From: Diospyros lotus
Lineage: Eukaryota; Streptophyta; Magnoliopsida; Ericales; Ebenaceae
DNA: 64,000 nucleotides
NCBI RefSeq assembly: GCF_014633365.1
Contig: NC_068347.1
Coordinates: 558,001 to 622,000, forward strand
Direction of reading: 5' to 3'
Both the position numbers and the translations under genes were made by a program. Positions 11,661 through 23,189 of the stretch are shown one piece after another. The notes below the pieces were generated by a model. It was not told the DNA's origin. It saw only the letters and a list, made by a program, of their open reading frames with translations, and did not search any database. Positions within the stretch are counted from its first letter, which is position 1. Each line of letters begins with the position of its first letter.

Positions 11661-12377
11661 CAAATCTTATTCAAATCAAATCTTTATCCAAGTCAAATCA
11701 TATCCAACAAAATCTTATCCAATCAAATCTTATCCTTAAAGTTATCATGAGCCTTCATCTTATCTCTAACGTCATTTATGAGACTTTTCCTGAATCTCTC
11801 AAATGCCCTTAATAAAAAGGTTTATAGAATTACACTTTGGCTCGAACTTTTGGATAATTGCACTTTGACCCTTTTCAACATGGTCATGGACTAATTTTTA
11901 ATTGCATTTTAGTCCCTAAAAAATGGACTAATTACGCTAATGCCCCTAATTTTTAGGTAAATTACACTTTTACCCGAACCTCAAAAATTACAATTTTGCC
12001 CCTGGCTCAGAAATTAAACTTTTATCTCCAAACATCCACAATCCCTTAAAACATCCTATTTCCTCAAGTATCTGAATCTAAAAACCTCGAGTATTACATC
12101 CCTTACGATCATTCGATTTTCTCAACCTGGTAGATAGTTGTACTGGAAACTGTTCCCGATCTAACTTCTTTTGATGCTTAAAATCATAACTCGTATTACT
12201 CGTCATTACCAAACTATTTTTCTTAAAAATCTAGGCTCCAGGGTACTCCCTTTGACTAAATCGATCGTCCAAAGTTGCGTTAGTGTACCCTATAGTCTCA
12301 TTTTTTCGCAAATTCCATTTATGCCCTTCATCAAATATTATTTATAACCTCAAACTATTCTCGGGTATTACACATAC

Positions 12378-13837
12378 CATTACTATATCATTTGCTAAGA
12401 AGATGGTCAAAACCCTAAGTCTTGTTGCTTGGTTGCATTGCTATTTCTGTCAACTTCTCAAAAAGAAAGCAAGAGACAAATTGAGACCAAATGTTAAGAA
12501 GAGAAGGGGATTTTCAACCCAAATACCCAAATTCAATTACAAATTGCTCAACCCACCAAACATTTGGACTTTTGAATAGAATTCCATTGAGTAGAATAAT
12601 AGGTAAAGAGGGTTTAGAATTAACACCAAACATTGAGAACCAAAAAAAGAAAAAGAAAAAAAAAGGGAAAGAATAAACAAAAAAAGGAAAAAACAAAGAA
12701 GGTTGGAGCTAGCTTGTGGCACACATTTTGGTCGAAGAGTGTAGAATGCAAAAATTATGATTGCTTGAGGTCATGACATGCTAATCGTAGGCTAAGTTTA
12801 GGGGCATCTCATCATAATTTGTCCCCATCACCCCACTCATTATCATTATATGAAGATTCTAGGGGTAATTTATGAGTTGAGGAATTGTGGCTTTGTATTG
12901 ATGGTGGCAATTGTAGCATTAAGCTACAAAGGTTTAAGATGACCTATACCCTTAAGATCGTGCTTGGCCTAGTAGTTCTCAAGGCCTAAGGCAATTTGAG
13001 CTTGCTACTATATTGGAGGTGTCTCTTAGGCCAAGCTTACTTGCAAGGTGAGTCATGGTGATGTGGTCCTCAAACACATTAATTTTGAAAATTTTCAAAA
13101 ACAAAAATCGATAATCAAATAAAGTTTTTTTTGTTGCTATTTACAAAATTTTGAAACTAAAAACAAAAGAAAAGTAAAAATGAAATTGCATATCAAATGG
13201 TCTCTCAATGTTTTTAGTTTCCATTTTCATTTTCTTATATTAGTTCTCGGTTTCATTTGAAAAATGTAAATTTAATATGTTGTTTAGTAAAAGTTTGGTT
13301 CTTCATCAATTTTGTGTTCATTTTTAATATTTTTCATCTTTATTGTCCCATATACTTTCTATTAGTCGTTGATGACTACTAGTTGTAAATGTAGCTTGGA
13401 GCTCCTACCACTTTTTTTGTTTTGCATTTTAACAAGTCTACCCCTAAAAAAAAAAAAAAAAAAAAAGGAATATTGCTTCATAGAAGCTTCCATTTTAGGG
13501 AAATTTTCTGCAGCCTAATATGAAACACGTTACACTATTGTTCTTGCATTACTGTTATCCTTAGGATTCACTGAATTATGTTTCTTTGGAAGGAAATTAA
13601 GGCTATATTCTCTTTGTTTGTTTTCAGTATGTTTTGAGTTTTTAGTTTTTCAAAACACATTAAAAATGCATTTATTTTGTTATTTTCAAAAACGTATTTT
13701 TGAAAATAAAAAAAAAAATTGTAAAGAAAACTCAAAACAACATTTATTGTTTTTGGTGTTTTTAGCTAAAACTAGCTGAAAACACCAAAACGCGGAATAC
13801 AACCCCCCTAAACCCAATCTCGCACACAAAACCCATC

Positions 13838-13892
<55 letters not shown>

Positions 13893-13989
13893 CTCCTCTC
13901 TCATTTCTTCCATTCCTTCTCAAGTTGTCATCGATCGGGCCCACCACCGCCATCATCGTAGTCGCCGACTCATATTTTCTCCTTTATCC
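12378..13989. other. Non-coding spacer
   Basis: No supported gene. It holds an A-rich patch (12640-12700), an A-tract (13446-13466) that may be a retroelement tail, AT-rich sequence with short self-complementary stretches at 13620-13790, and the CT microsatellite at 13839-13888. Confidence 0.55.
13839..13888. repeat. (CT)n microsatellite
   Basis: About 25 uninterrupted TC/CT dinucleotides directly upstream of the translocator relic. Confidence 0.95.
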
Positions 13990-14352
13990 TCCATCGCCCA
14001 AGGCTTCATCAAGATTGGTCTTGGCTATCGTATTGCCTACCAATTCGTCTCTTTATTTGGTAGTTCATCACTAGGGCTAGGTTACAATTTAGTCTTCAAC
14101 GAAGCATTGTTGGTGTCGACGATGCCGTCTGTGTTGGCAAGAGTCTGCAAAATTTTTCTATCGTTGGTGAAGTCTATGTGTGTTGCTTGTGGAAGCAATG
14201 CCGGGGACGACACAGAGAACAAGTATAGGGCATGGTTGATGTTGACTTGCTTCCAGACTTCGGTCATTTCATCATCCATGTTCCTAATGGCCATGGCAGC
14301 AAACCTTTTAAGTGCCAATTTAGCTTATAGTGCAATAAACCAAATAATTGGG
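13990..14352 (+). pseudogene. Plastid dicarboxylate (2-oxoglutarate/malate) translocator fragment, upstream part
   Basis: An open frame encodes GFIKIGLGYRIAYQFVSLFG, SLGLGYNLVFNEALL, VKSMCVACGSNAGD, WLMLTCFQTSVISSSMFL and MAANLLSANLAYSAINQIIG. I recognise these as the central part of the DiT1/DiT2 family (SLC13/DASS-type carriers of the chloroplast inner envelope, which exchange 2-oxoglutarate, glutamate and malate in ammonia assimilation and photorespiration). The family proline/alanine-rich motif after EALL is altered (VSTMPSVLARV). The N-terminal half, including the transit peptide, is absent upstream. The frame is cut after GGG at 14352 by a solo LTR and resumes at 22591. This is a gene relic, not a working carrier. 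Confidence 0.85.
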
Positions 14353-14599
14353 TGTAACGCCCCAATTTCTCAGAACGAGCATTACCTCGAGATTTCGTGA
14401 TTTTTTTTTTTTTTCAACATCAAACACACAACATAAGTCTCTTGATACACATACCTTCATCATAATTAGAGATGGCAAAATGGGCTTGGCCCGACAGGCT
14501 GGCCCATTGGGGCCCGTCCCGGCATCGGGCTAGGGCCAGCATTTTGCTGGCCCATTTAAGGCCGAGCCGATTTGGCCCGGCCCGCTAATCGGCCACACA

Positions 14600-14875
14600 A
14601 CCCCCCCCAAATAGCCCTAGCCCTCACCCTCTATCTCGCCCTCACCTTACCCTCCCTAGTCCTCGCTCACCGGTCGCCGCCCTCTGTCTCGCTCTCGCCC
14701 TCTGTCGCCCTCGCCCTCACCCTCACCTCGCCCTCTGTCTCGCCCTCGCCCGCGCCCCTCGCCCTCGCCCTCGCTCGCTGCCCTCGCTCATCCTCTGTCG
14801 CCCTCACCCTCCCCCTCACCCTTTGTCTCGCCCTCACCCTCGTCTCGCCCTCGCCCGTTGACTGCACTCTCACCC
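14600..14875. repeat. C-rich simple repeat (cgccctcaccct type)
   Basis: Degenerate 6 and 12 bp units of CGCCCT/CTCGCC. The same composition resumes at 16900-17020, so the intervening 2 kb looks inserted into one original C-rich tract. Confidence 0.8.
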
Positions 14876-14889
14876 TGCAATTAAAACAC

Positions 14890-16895
14890 AATAAAAACAA
14901 ATCATAATAAAACTTTTATATTTTTTTTATTTTAGTGAGAGGTTTATACTCGCCAGTGTACGAGTGCAGTTGTAGTCCAAATTTAAATTTATATTTTCTG
15001 GATAAATCCAGGTCGTCCACTGAGAGATTTATTTATGGCAAAAGAAAAAGAATGTCACACACACTCACACGCATTTGGACAAATTGACAACAAGATTTTT
15101 TATGGTTTTGTTTTTAGACAACAGATACTAGAAAATAAAGTAAGGCAAAAATTGAAATAAACATTAAACGTAAAAATATGAATTTGGATAGTGCTTGAGT
15201 TAAGACAATTTCAGTACCAACCCGTTGATTCCCAAATTTTAGCATATAAGATTAGCAACATTAATTTAATTTCAGATATGAGGGTTTGTTATTAAATGCA
15301 ATTAGAGATGATGATAGTTCTAGGTTAAGCAATCCCCATACATGATATGCGGGATTCTAATTTAAGCAACTACCATAAATCCAATTACAATTAATATACA
15401 AAACAACTAAATTAATCATCCGGGTTTGGGTATGATAGCGTTTCCAGTTCTAGTAACTCTCATACATGGCATGAAAGCTCTAAGTTAGGCTTACGCTCCA
15501 ATCCAAACTTAGTGATTTTTTAATAATTAATACACTCATACTGAAATTTAAATTAATGTTACTTATTTAAAGCGCAGCTTTCTTTGGGAATCATTGGCAT
15601 TGGACACTGTCCTTGCCTTAACCCAAGATTAGATTTAACTACTCATTTTTATTTGAAAGTTAATTGACAGAAATTTAAATGACGTAATTTAAATAACATA
15701 ATTTAAATGACAAGAAATTTAAAAGCATAAACTAACCGGCCATTTAGGCGGTGGATAATTAAATGACAAGAATTAAAATTGCAGAAATTTAAAGGTATAA
15801 ACTAACCGGCCATTTAGGCGGTGAATAATTAAATGACAAGAATTAAAATTACAGAAATTTAAAGGCACAAATTAACCGGCCATTTAGGCGGTGAATAATA
15901 AAGTAATAATAAATGACATAAGAATTTAAAAGAAGAAAGAAAAAAAAGTAAGATTATAAGAGAAAGTACTAAAGAAAATGAGAAAGAACAAGAACAATTC
16001 TCAAAGAGATAATTATAAGGAAACAACTAAACTTTTATTCAAGAATAATAATCACACTTACAAATGCAATCAAGTGAGCTATTTATAGGCCACAAGATGC
16101 AATACAAACCACACAATTTCAATTATTCAATTAGACATAATTATATCTAATGGGCACTCACACACTTAAAGTTAAATGGATTTTAGCTATAATACACACC
16201 TAATATTAAATGGATTTTAGCTAAAATACATACCTAATAAAGCACTCATAAAGTTAAATGGATTTTAGCTATAATATCCACCTAATAGTTAAATGGATTT
16301 TAGCTAAAAAACACACCTAATAAAGCTCTCACATAAAAAATAAAAATAGATTTCTATAAATTGGTTTTTAATCTTCATTAGGATTAAAAATAATCCTTGG
16401 GCCTTCTCCAAATAATATTTTCCATGGGTTGCTCAAATTGGGCCTTAATTCTTCATGGGCTTGAATTCTTCATGGACTTTAATTTTTCATGGGTTTGATT
16501 TCTTCATGGACTTGATTTCTCCATGGCTTTGATTTCTTCATGGACTTGAATTCTTCATGGACTTTAAGTCTTCATGGGCTTGAATTCTTCATGCCTAAAA
16601 AAAATAAAAATAATTTAATGTTATTAATAAATTATATATTATATATATGTATTACACATGGCACATATATATATTAGATTATATTATATATATATTACAT
16701 GCATGCATATAATGATATATATGTATTATATATAATTTTATATATTATTATTATTTACTTTAGAACTTCATTTCATTCATCTTTCAATTTAAATTTACAT
16801 ATAACCATAAAATATATATTAATATCTAATTTAAACCATATTTAAGATCGAAAGAAGGGTATAATTATAACAAAATTTTTACAAAATTAACCACT
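14890..16895. mobile_element. Unclassified insertion inside the hAT element
   Basis: AT-rich DNA interrupts a C-rich repeat. It has no coding capacity. It carries three tandem 70 bp units sharing ggccatttaggcggtg (15738, 15808 and 15878), four units with ttaaatggattttagct (16171-16310), and an array of about 18 bp units on cttcatgg (16450-16600). The text near 14940-15030 and 15230-15620 resembles long, non-coding LTR-type sequence seen in large plant gypsy elements, but I could not find TG..CA termini or a duplication. Boundaries are approximate. Confidence 0.5.
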
Positions 16896-17193
16896 AATCA
16901 CCCGTGCCCCTCGCTCTCGCCCTCTGTCGCCCGCGCCCCTCGCTCTCAGTCTCGCCCCTTGCCCTCTCTCGCTCAATACCTGCTGCTGCTCGCCCTTGCT
17001 CTCACGCAGCCTGCCTACTGTTGCCTAGCCTAGCTAAAGGTAAGTTCAAGTTTTATTCCCCTTCCAAGTGTGATTCTTTTAAATGAATTGTGTTAATTTT
17101 GTGTTAATTATTTACAGTGTGGATTCTTTTAAATTTGATCATAATTTAAAATGAATTATTTTAATTGTTTACAGTGTTGATTCTTTTGTTAGA

Positions 17194-19383
17194 ATGGATG
17201 GTGATGATCAAATTTCGAGAGGAATCCCTAGTAATGTTAATGAGGAATCCATATTACAATCACAATAAAAAAAGCCTAAGACTTTAACCTCTGATGTGTG
17301 GAACCATTTTGTGAAAATTGGTGTTGGTAGTGATGGCAAACCAAGATGTAAATGCAAGGGGTGTGGTAAAGAATATTCATGTCCATCTAAATCAGGAACC
17401 TCTCATTTAAGTCGTCATATTCCTAAATGTATGATGATTTCTAAGTATAATGATGCAGGAGATATGCTTATTGATTATGAAGGGAAGTTGAAGAGAAAAA
17501 AATTTGACCCTAAAGTAAATTGTGAACTTATTGCTCAGATGATTATTTCACATGGTGCTCCCTTTAATATGGTTGAGTAGAAGGGGTTTAGAAATTACCA
17601 AAAGTTTCTAAATGAACATTGTAAGTTTATTTGTAGAAATACTGCTAAAGCGGATGTCTTGAGAACATATGAAATAGAGAAAGAGAAGTTAAAACAACAA
17701 TTGGCCCAAATTCCTGGTAGAGTTTGTTTGACTTCTGATGTTTGGACTGCATGCACTAATCATGGATTTATTTCTCTTACTGTTCATTATGTTGATGGCA
17801 ATTGGAAGTTGAATAGTAAGATATTGTCATTTGCTCATATGAAGCCACCACATAGTGGACATGAATTATCATTGAAGGTGTTGGAATTTTTAAAGGATTG
17901 GGGATTGGAGAAATTTTTTTTTCCCTCACTTTGGACAATGCCACTTCAAATGACAACATGCAAAATATATTGAAAGAACATTTAAATTTGTCGAATACTT
18001 TGTTGCTTAATGGAGAGTTCTTTCACATTAGATGTTATGCTCATATACTAAATCTTATTGTTCAAGATGGTTTGAAGGTAGCTAGTGAGGCATTGCATAA
18101 AATAAGACAAAGTGTTCATTTTGTGAGGGGTTCAGAAGCTAGGATGAGACAATTTTATCAATGTATTGAGCAAGTTGGTGGAATTGATACAGGAATTGGG
18201 TTGAGACCGGATGTTGTCACTAGATGGAACTCCACCTACATAATGCTTGAAAGTGCACTCAAGTATCGTCGTGCATTTCATAGTTTAAGCTTATGTGATA
18301 AAAATTATAGGTGGTGCTCATCAAATGATGTGTGGACAAGAGGGGAGATAATTTGTGAATTCTTGAAGCCATTTTATACTATCACTAATTTAATTTCTGG
18401 ATCCTCTTACCCTACATCTAATTTGTATTTTGGGAAAATTTGGAGGATAGAGTGTCTCATGACTTCCAACTTGGAAAATGATGATGAGTTGATTGCAAGT
18501 ATGAGTGAAATGATGAAAGAAAAATTTGATAAGTATTGGAGTGATTATAGAATGGTTCTTGCATTTGGGGCGATTCTTGATCCAACTAAGAAGTTTAACT
18601 TTTTGAGGTACACTTATTCAAAGCTCAATCCTTATAACTATGAAGAGAAGTTGGAAAGGGTGAAGACGGCTTTGTATAGGCTTTATGGTGAATATGTTAA
18701 CAATGGTTTATCAAGTTCAAGTTCAATGCCTTGCTCAAATGTTAGTGGATCACAAATTTCCATTGGAGGTGAACAAGCAAAGAAGTCAAAAAATATATAT
18801 GATGTAAGTCTATATTTTTTTAAAAAACTTGTTCATATATAATTGATATAAATATTTGGTTGACTATTTTTTTGATTATTTGATAGGATTTTGAAGCATT
18901 TGATTGCCAAGTTTCTAACGATGATGGAAAATCCCAACTTGATCTTTATTTGGAAGAGCCAAGGATTCCAATATCGGGAGCATTTGATGTCTTGGCATAT
19001 TGGAGAGAGCGAGCTAATAGAGGGGAAATTATTGCAAATATGGCTTGTGATATATTGAGTATTCCGATAACAACCGTAGCATCAGAGTCTACTTTTAGCA
19101 TTGGATCTCGTATTTTGAACAAGTATAGAAGTCGTTTGCATGATGAAACAGTTCAAGCTCTCTTGTGCACACGGAGTTGGTTGCATGGTTTTGGAGGTAA
19201 TTTTTTTTAAACTTTCTAATATCTGGGATTTAACATAACATTAAACATTTCTCTTATATGATAAATAATTAACATATGTAATTTTTTATTATAGATGATG
19301 ATGAAGAGGAGGAGTCAAGCATTGATGATATAAGACTTTCTAAACAAGACTCAAATGTTGTTGATGAAGAGGATGAAGATTAG
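17194..19383 (+). pseudogene. hAT transposase (BED finger, RNase H-like core, dimerisation domain), inactivated
   Basis: ATG at 17194. The exons are 17194-18803, 18887-19196 and 19295-19383, with introns starting gtaagt and gtaatt. The N-terminal BED zinc finger has two Cys pairs and a HLSRHIPKC end. The core includes TSDVWTA, LDNATSNDN, HIRCYAHILNLIVQDGL and DVVTRWNSTYIML. The C-terminal hAT dimerisation domain carries FDVLAYWRERA and TVASESTFSIGSRIL. The last exon is acidic. It is dead by three lesions: TAA at 17266, TAG at 17578 (tryptophan-like site), and a frameshift at the T-run near 17918. The protein would cut and paste the element through its terminal repeats. Confidence 0.92.
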
Positions 19384-22300
19384 AGGCATAATTTTTAATT
19401 GTTTTTTTTTCTTCTTATTTGTAATTTAGCCTCCAGAAATGGCTTTTTGAGCATGTTGTTTTTCTTCATCTGGAATTTGTATGCTCATGTAGTAGTAATT
19501 TTAATTGCTTTTCTGGTTAGATAGTTGAATGTTTTGTGATTGGATTGTTTTACCAGTTTACTGCCACATACCACTTTCTTTGATACAATGTGTAACCTTG
19601 CAGCATTTTAGTTGCGGTGGCTGTCATTTTCTTATTTAATTTAATTTTAATTATTTTAAATATCTGTAAAATTATTTGTCTATTTTGTAATTTCTGATAT
19701 AATACATTACAACTTTGAGAATGGCAGGTGTAAGGGAATTGGCCTGCAACTAAAGAAGGAAGTAGGTAAACGGAAGTGGGCCACGTAGTCAAAGTGGGCT
19801 AAATGGCCAAAAATGGTATCAAACAGAAAAAAAAAAAAAAAATCTGGCGGGCTGGGCTGGCCCGTTTTAAGCGGGCCGATTTGGCCCGGCCCGGCCCATT
19901 TGCCATCTCTAATCATAATCATTTCCCGACAATCCCGATCATACCTTCTTAACATATCAAAATTTAATAATTAATATACAAAGACAGGTATTAACAATTG
20001 CATCAGCGGAAGCAAGATCGAAACCTCAATGATATATAACTGACAATTCCTTTTACAATAACCAAATCGATGTTTCACATGAAGATATCAAAAATATTAC
20101 ATAAACTCTGAATATCATAATCATAGACAAAAACCTACGAAAACTAAACATAGCAGCTACATCTCGATGACATTCTTTCCCTTGGCGCTACTGCTTTCAC
20201 CTGGAACGTTTGAATATTCCAGGGACATAGTCCAAATTAGATGCTGAATCATCAAAGTGAGAGTTCAAAAACATTTTCATACAGATATGTAAAATCATAT
20301 ATAAAACTGATAGATCCCGACATGCCCTAGCCTAAGAGAATCCCACATAGCACTTAGCCCTGACCAAGGAAAATGCAATATCTCTAAAGGCGACACGACC
20401 ACACCGACCCATTGGCAAACCAATCTTGCTTAAGAGGGACAACCTCGACATATGAACTCGAGAATCACCCCATTGTCATTGTTAGGCTTTACGCTCCTAC
20501 TTAAAAGCATTCCAAAACCCAACGCAACCTTAGCCCCACGAGTGTCACATCAGCACTATTCCCGAAATCCACGACACCTCGGCCTTAATGCTATTGCTCA
20601 AAGGAACCTGGGGTGGTTTCACTCTCAGCCCCGCCACTTGAGCCAACAATCGAGGTGGTGTCCACTCTCAGCCCCGCCACTTGAGTACCGTAGGGTGAAG
20701 TCCGTCTCAGCCCCGTCCCAAGTGGGTCACATAGCATTAACCCTTGGCACGCATTCCGAGTGCTGACACTCGAGAGCTACGTCACAGGTTAACAACCCAC
20801 GTCCCACATGGACAACACAACATGCCAATGTCGAAAAATCATAACATGCATAACTTAAAATCAACATTTCGATGTATGCAATTTATCGTACGAAATTCAA
20901 TGCATGTGTAAATAACTGTTTGGACAAACCATCACAATAAACCAAGCCATAGGGATGAATACTCACAGTAAACCATTCACATGCTACTATAAGTATTTTT
21001 GGGTAGAACCACTCACCTTGAATGCTACTCAATTTCCTTGAAATGCGCGATTCACCTCGATTTGCGTGCCCAACCTTGATTCTCGTGCGAGGCGCTCTAT
21101 AGTTCAATCTCGAGCTTCAACAATACCCTAGACATCATGTTTGTTCAAAATCATATCAATATCCATTTTCTCTAATTTTCGTAATTTTCTTCCTATTTCC
21201 TTTATATGCCTACTCAAGGTTTTTCCTCGATTTTTCTTCACAACAATTCATAAATAGATATTTCCTAACTTCTAGAATTTTCTGAAAATTTTTCTATACT
21301 TCCTCCTATTTTTCATAAGCCTTATTTCCCTTGAAAATTACAAAATGACCATTTTCTTCAACATTTTTCAAAATTTTCTTCCACCATAATTTCTAATTTA
21401 TTTTTCTTAAAATAATAAAAAAATTACAAAAATACCTCAGCCTTCATGCGCCCTCACGCGTGGGTGAGTGGTACTACGCGTGGCAGCCACGCGTGTAGGG
21501 CACGCGCCCTTTCTTCTCCGACGAGCTGGTCGCCGGCCGGTGACCGGAATTGGACCCTGATCACACCTCCTGGAAGCCCACCTTCAGTCGATCGTGATGC
21601 CACCGATTTCAGGTCGAAAGGACACTGGCAAGGCCCCCGATCGAGCAGTTTTAGGCGCGGTGAGGCAGTCCGCCCAGCTTTTCCGACGAGCCTCCGAAAC
21701 CCTTCAAATTACCTTGAAATTTCACCAAACTTACCAAAATTTCTCCTCTTGTCCTAAGGATCAAAAGCCCCTTATTGGCTTCCCTCGATTCGCCCTCAAA
21801 CTTGAGTGATTTGATGTTTTAATTTCTGCCGAAACCCTTAGCTATTTATAGGCCAAAACCCACCCCCATATGGCCGATTTCCGGCCAAAACTCTTTCCAC
21901 ACGCCTCCTAGACCGTCCTTGCCCATGCCCTGATGAAAATAAGCTGCCAAATCACCCAATTTTCCTGCCAAATCCGCGGCCAGATCTGCCATGCTTTGGC
22001 AAATTTTCAAAAATTGCATTTTAGCCCCTTAAAAATTTCCTTTTGCATTTTGGCCCTTATCCTCAAGCCTCTGATGTTTCTAGGACCATCACTAAGACCC
22101 TTAAGATTAGTACTTCTCATTTCCCCCTTGAAACTTCCAAAAAATTACCGTTTTGACCTCCCTCGGGTATTTTTAGAAAATTACACTTAGGCCCAATTAA
22201 TCGATTTGACCTCAAATCCACTCAATTCAACCTAAAACCACTTAAGTGTTGTTCTATACATCAAATATTAGTCCAAGACACACTCCATTTATTTTTCAGA

Positions 22301-22590
22301 CATCGTCTATAACAATTCGGTAATACGACCTAATTGACAGTTGTATTTTTGCTATACCGAAAATTGTTCCCGATCTCTTTTCTTTTATCACTAAAAATCA
22401 TAATTTAAATCACTCGTCAATACTATACCATTTTCCTTGGCTATCTAGGGTCTAGGGTATTCCCTTTGACTAATTCGGTCGTCCAAAACTATGTTAGTGT
22501 ACCCTATAGTCTTATTTTTTCAAAATTCCATTTATGCCCCTTATCAAATATCATTTTTATCCTCAATTTATTCCCGGGTATTACATTGGG

Positions 22591-22785
22591 TGGATAGATT
22601 GGGCCAAGGCGGCGATAGTGCCGGGATTGGTGTCGATGATTGTGGTGTCATTGCTTTTGTATTTGGTCTATCCTCCAACGGTGAAGAATAGCCCTGATGC
22701 AACAAAGCTTGCGCATAAGAAGTTGGAGAAGATAGGGCCGATGTCTTAGGGTGAGACTATAATGGCTATAACTCTGCTACTCAAG
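22591..22785 (+). pseudogene. Plastid dicarboxylate translocator fragment, downstream part
   Basis: Continues the frame of 13990-14352 across the solo LTR: WIDWAKAAIVPGLVSMIV, LLYLVYPPTVKNSPDA, HKKLEKIGPMS, then TAG at 22747, then GETIMAITLLLK and a donor-like gtattg. It aligns with the DiT1/2 segment WTDWAKAAIVPGLVSL..GPM. Besides the transposon, only this one stop is seen in the two pieces, so loss of function may be fairly recent or due mainly to truncation. No later exon is visible in the next 2 kb. Confidence 0.85.
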
Positions 22786-22967
22786 GTATTGCCCCTTGAA
22801 TTTGTTCTAATTACTAATTGTTTCTTCTTATTTTTTATTTCCGTTCGATATGTTTCAGTTATTGTTTGTCAACATTGTCTCGCAGTGTGTTTTCTTTTGT
22901 TTTTGTTTCTAATATGTAAATTCTAAATTAGACGCAGTATTGGTCATAAATATTCTTGTCTGCATTG

Positions 22968-23151
22968 TTGTTAAAATCATGAGTTGACTCGCATGATTCT
23001 ACGATTTTACGAGTTAATAGGCATAAAACGAGTCAACTCGTGTGTAGGATTGAGCTTAGGTGAAATCGACCTAGGATCGAGATCTGACGCGTCAAACTTG
23101 GTGAACTCGGATCGAGTTTATCGAGTTCACTACTTTCGTTTCTAACGGACC

Positions 23152-23189
<38 letters not shown>

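Larger units (their letters stand above)
9842..12372. mobile_element. Solo LTR, large gypsy-type family (copy 1)
   Basis: Begins TATAACACCC (first G of TG mutated) and ends GGGTATTACA. The 5 bp CATAC flanks it on both sides (9837-9841 and 12373-12377), the mark of LTR integration. There is no internal domain, so it is a solo LTR left by LTR-LTR recombination. It shares long stretches with copy 2 at 14353-22585, for example the block around 10205-10270 with the one around 20200-20270, and the last 250 bp. The orientation of the parent element is not certain. Short open frames inside are not conserved between the two copies and are not genes. Confidence 0.85.
14467..19911 (+). mobile_element. 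hAT-superfamily DNA transposon (5,445 bp), autonomous type but decayed
   Basis: The terminal inverted repeats are TAGAGATGGCAAA at both ends, and the 8 bp target-site duplication ATCATAAT is exact (14459-14466 and 19912-19919). Both subterminal regions are rich in GGGC/GGCCCG motifs (14478-14600 and 19850-19905), likely transposase contact sites by analogy with Ac. A spliced transposase relic occupies 17194-19383. The 5' half also holds C-rich simple repeats and an insertion of about 2 kb. Confidence 0.92.
14353..22585. mobile_element. Solo LTR, same family as copy 1 (copy 2), split by a hAT element
   Basis: Begins TGTAACGCCCC and ends GGGTATTACA. The duplication TTGGG flanks it (14348-14352 and 22586-22590). 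Removing the nested hAT (14467-19911) and its 8 bp duplication leaves about 2.78 kb, close to copy 1. It is inserted within a codon run of the dicarboxylate-translocator relic, whose frame continues correctly after the duplication. No gag or pol is present. Confidence 0.85.

Noticed and set aside
12378..14347. Internal domain of one LTR retrotransposon flanked by LTRs at 9842-12372 and 14353-22585
   Set aside because: Each LTR has its own different 5 bp target-site duplication, the interval has no primer site or purine tract, and it ends in translocator sequence.
14572..14907. Open frames on both strands in the C-rich tract
   Set aside because: They arise from a CGCCCT-type simple repeat, which keeps all frames open. 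No protein family is recognisable.
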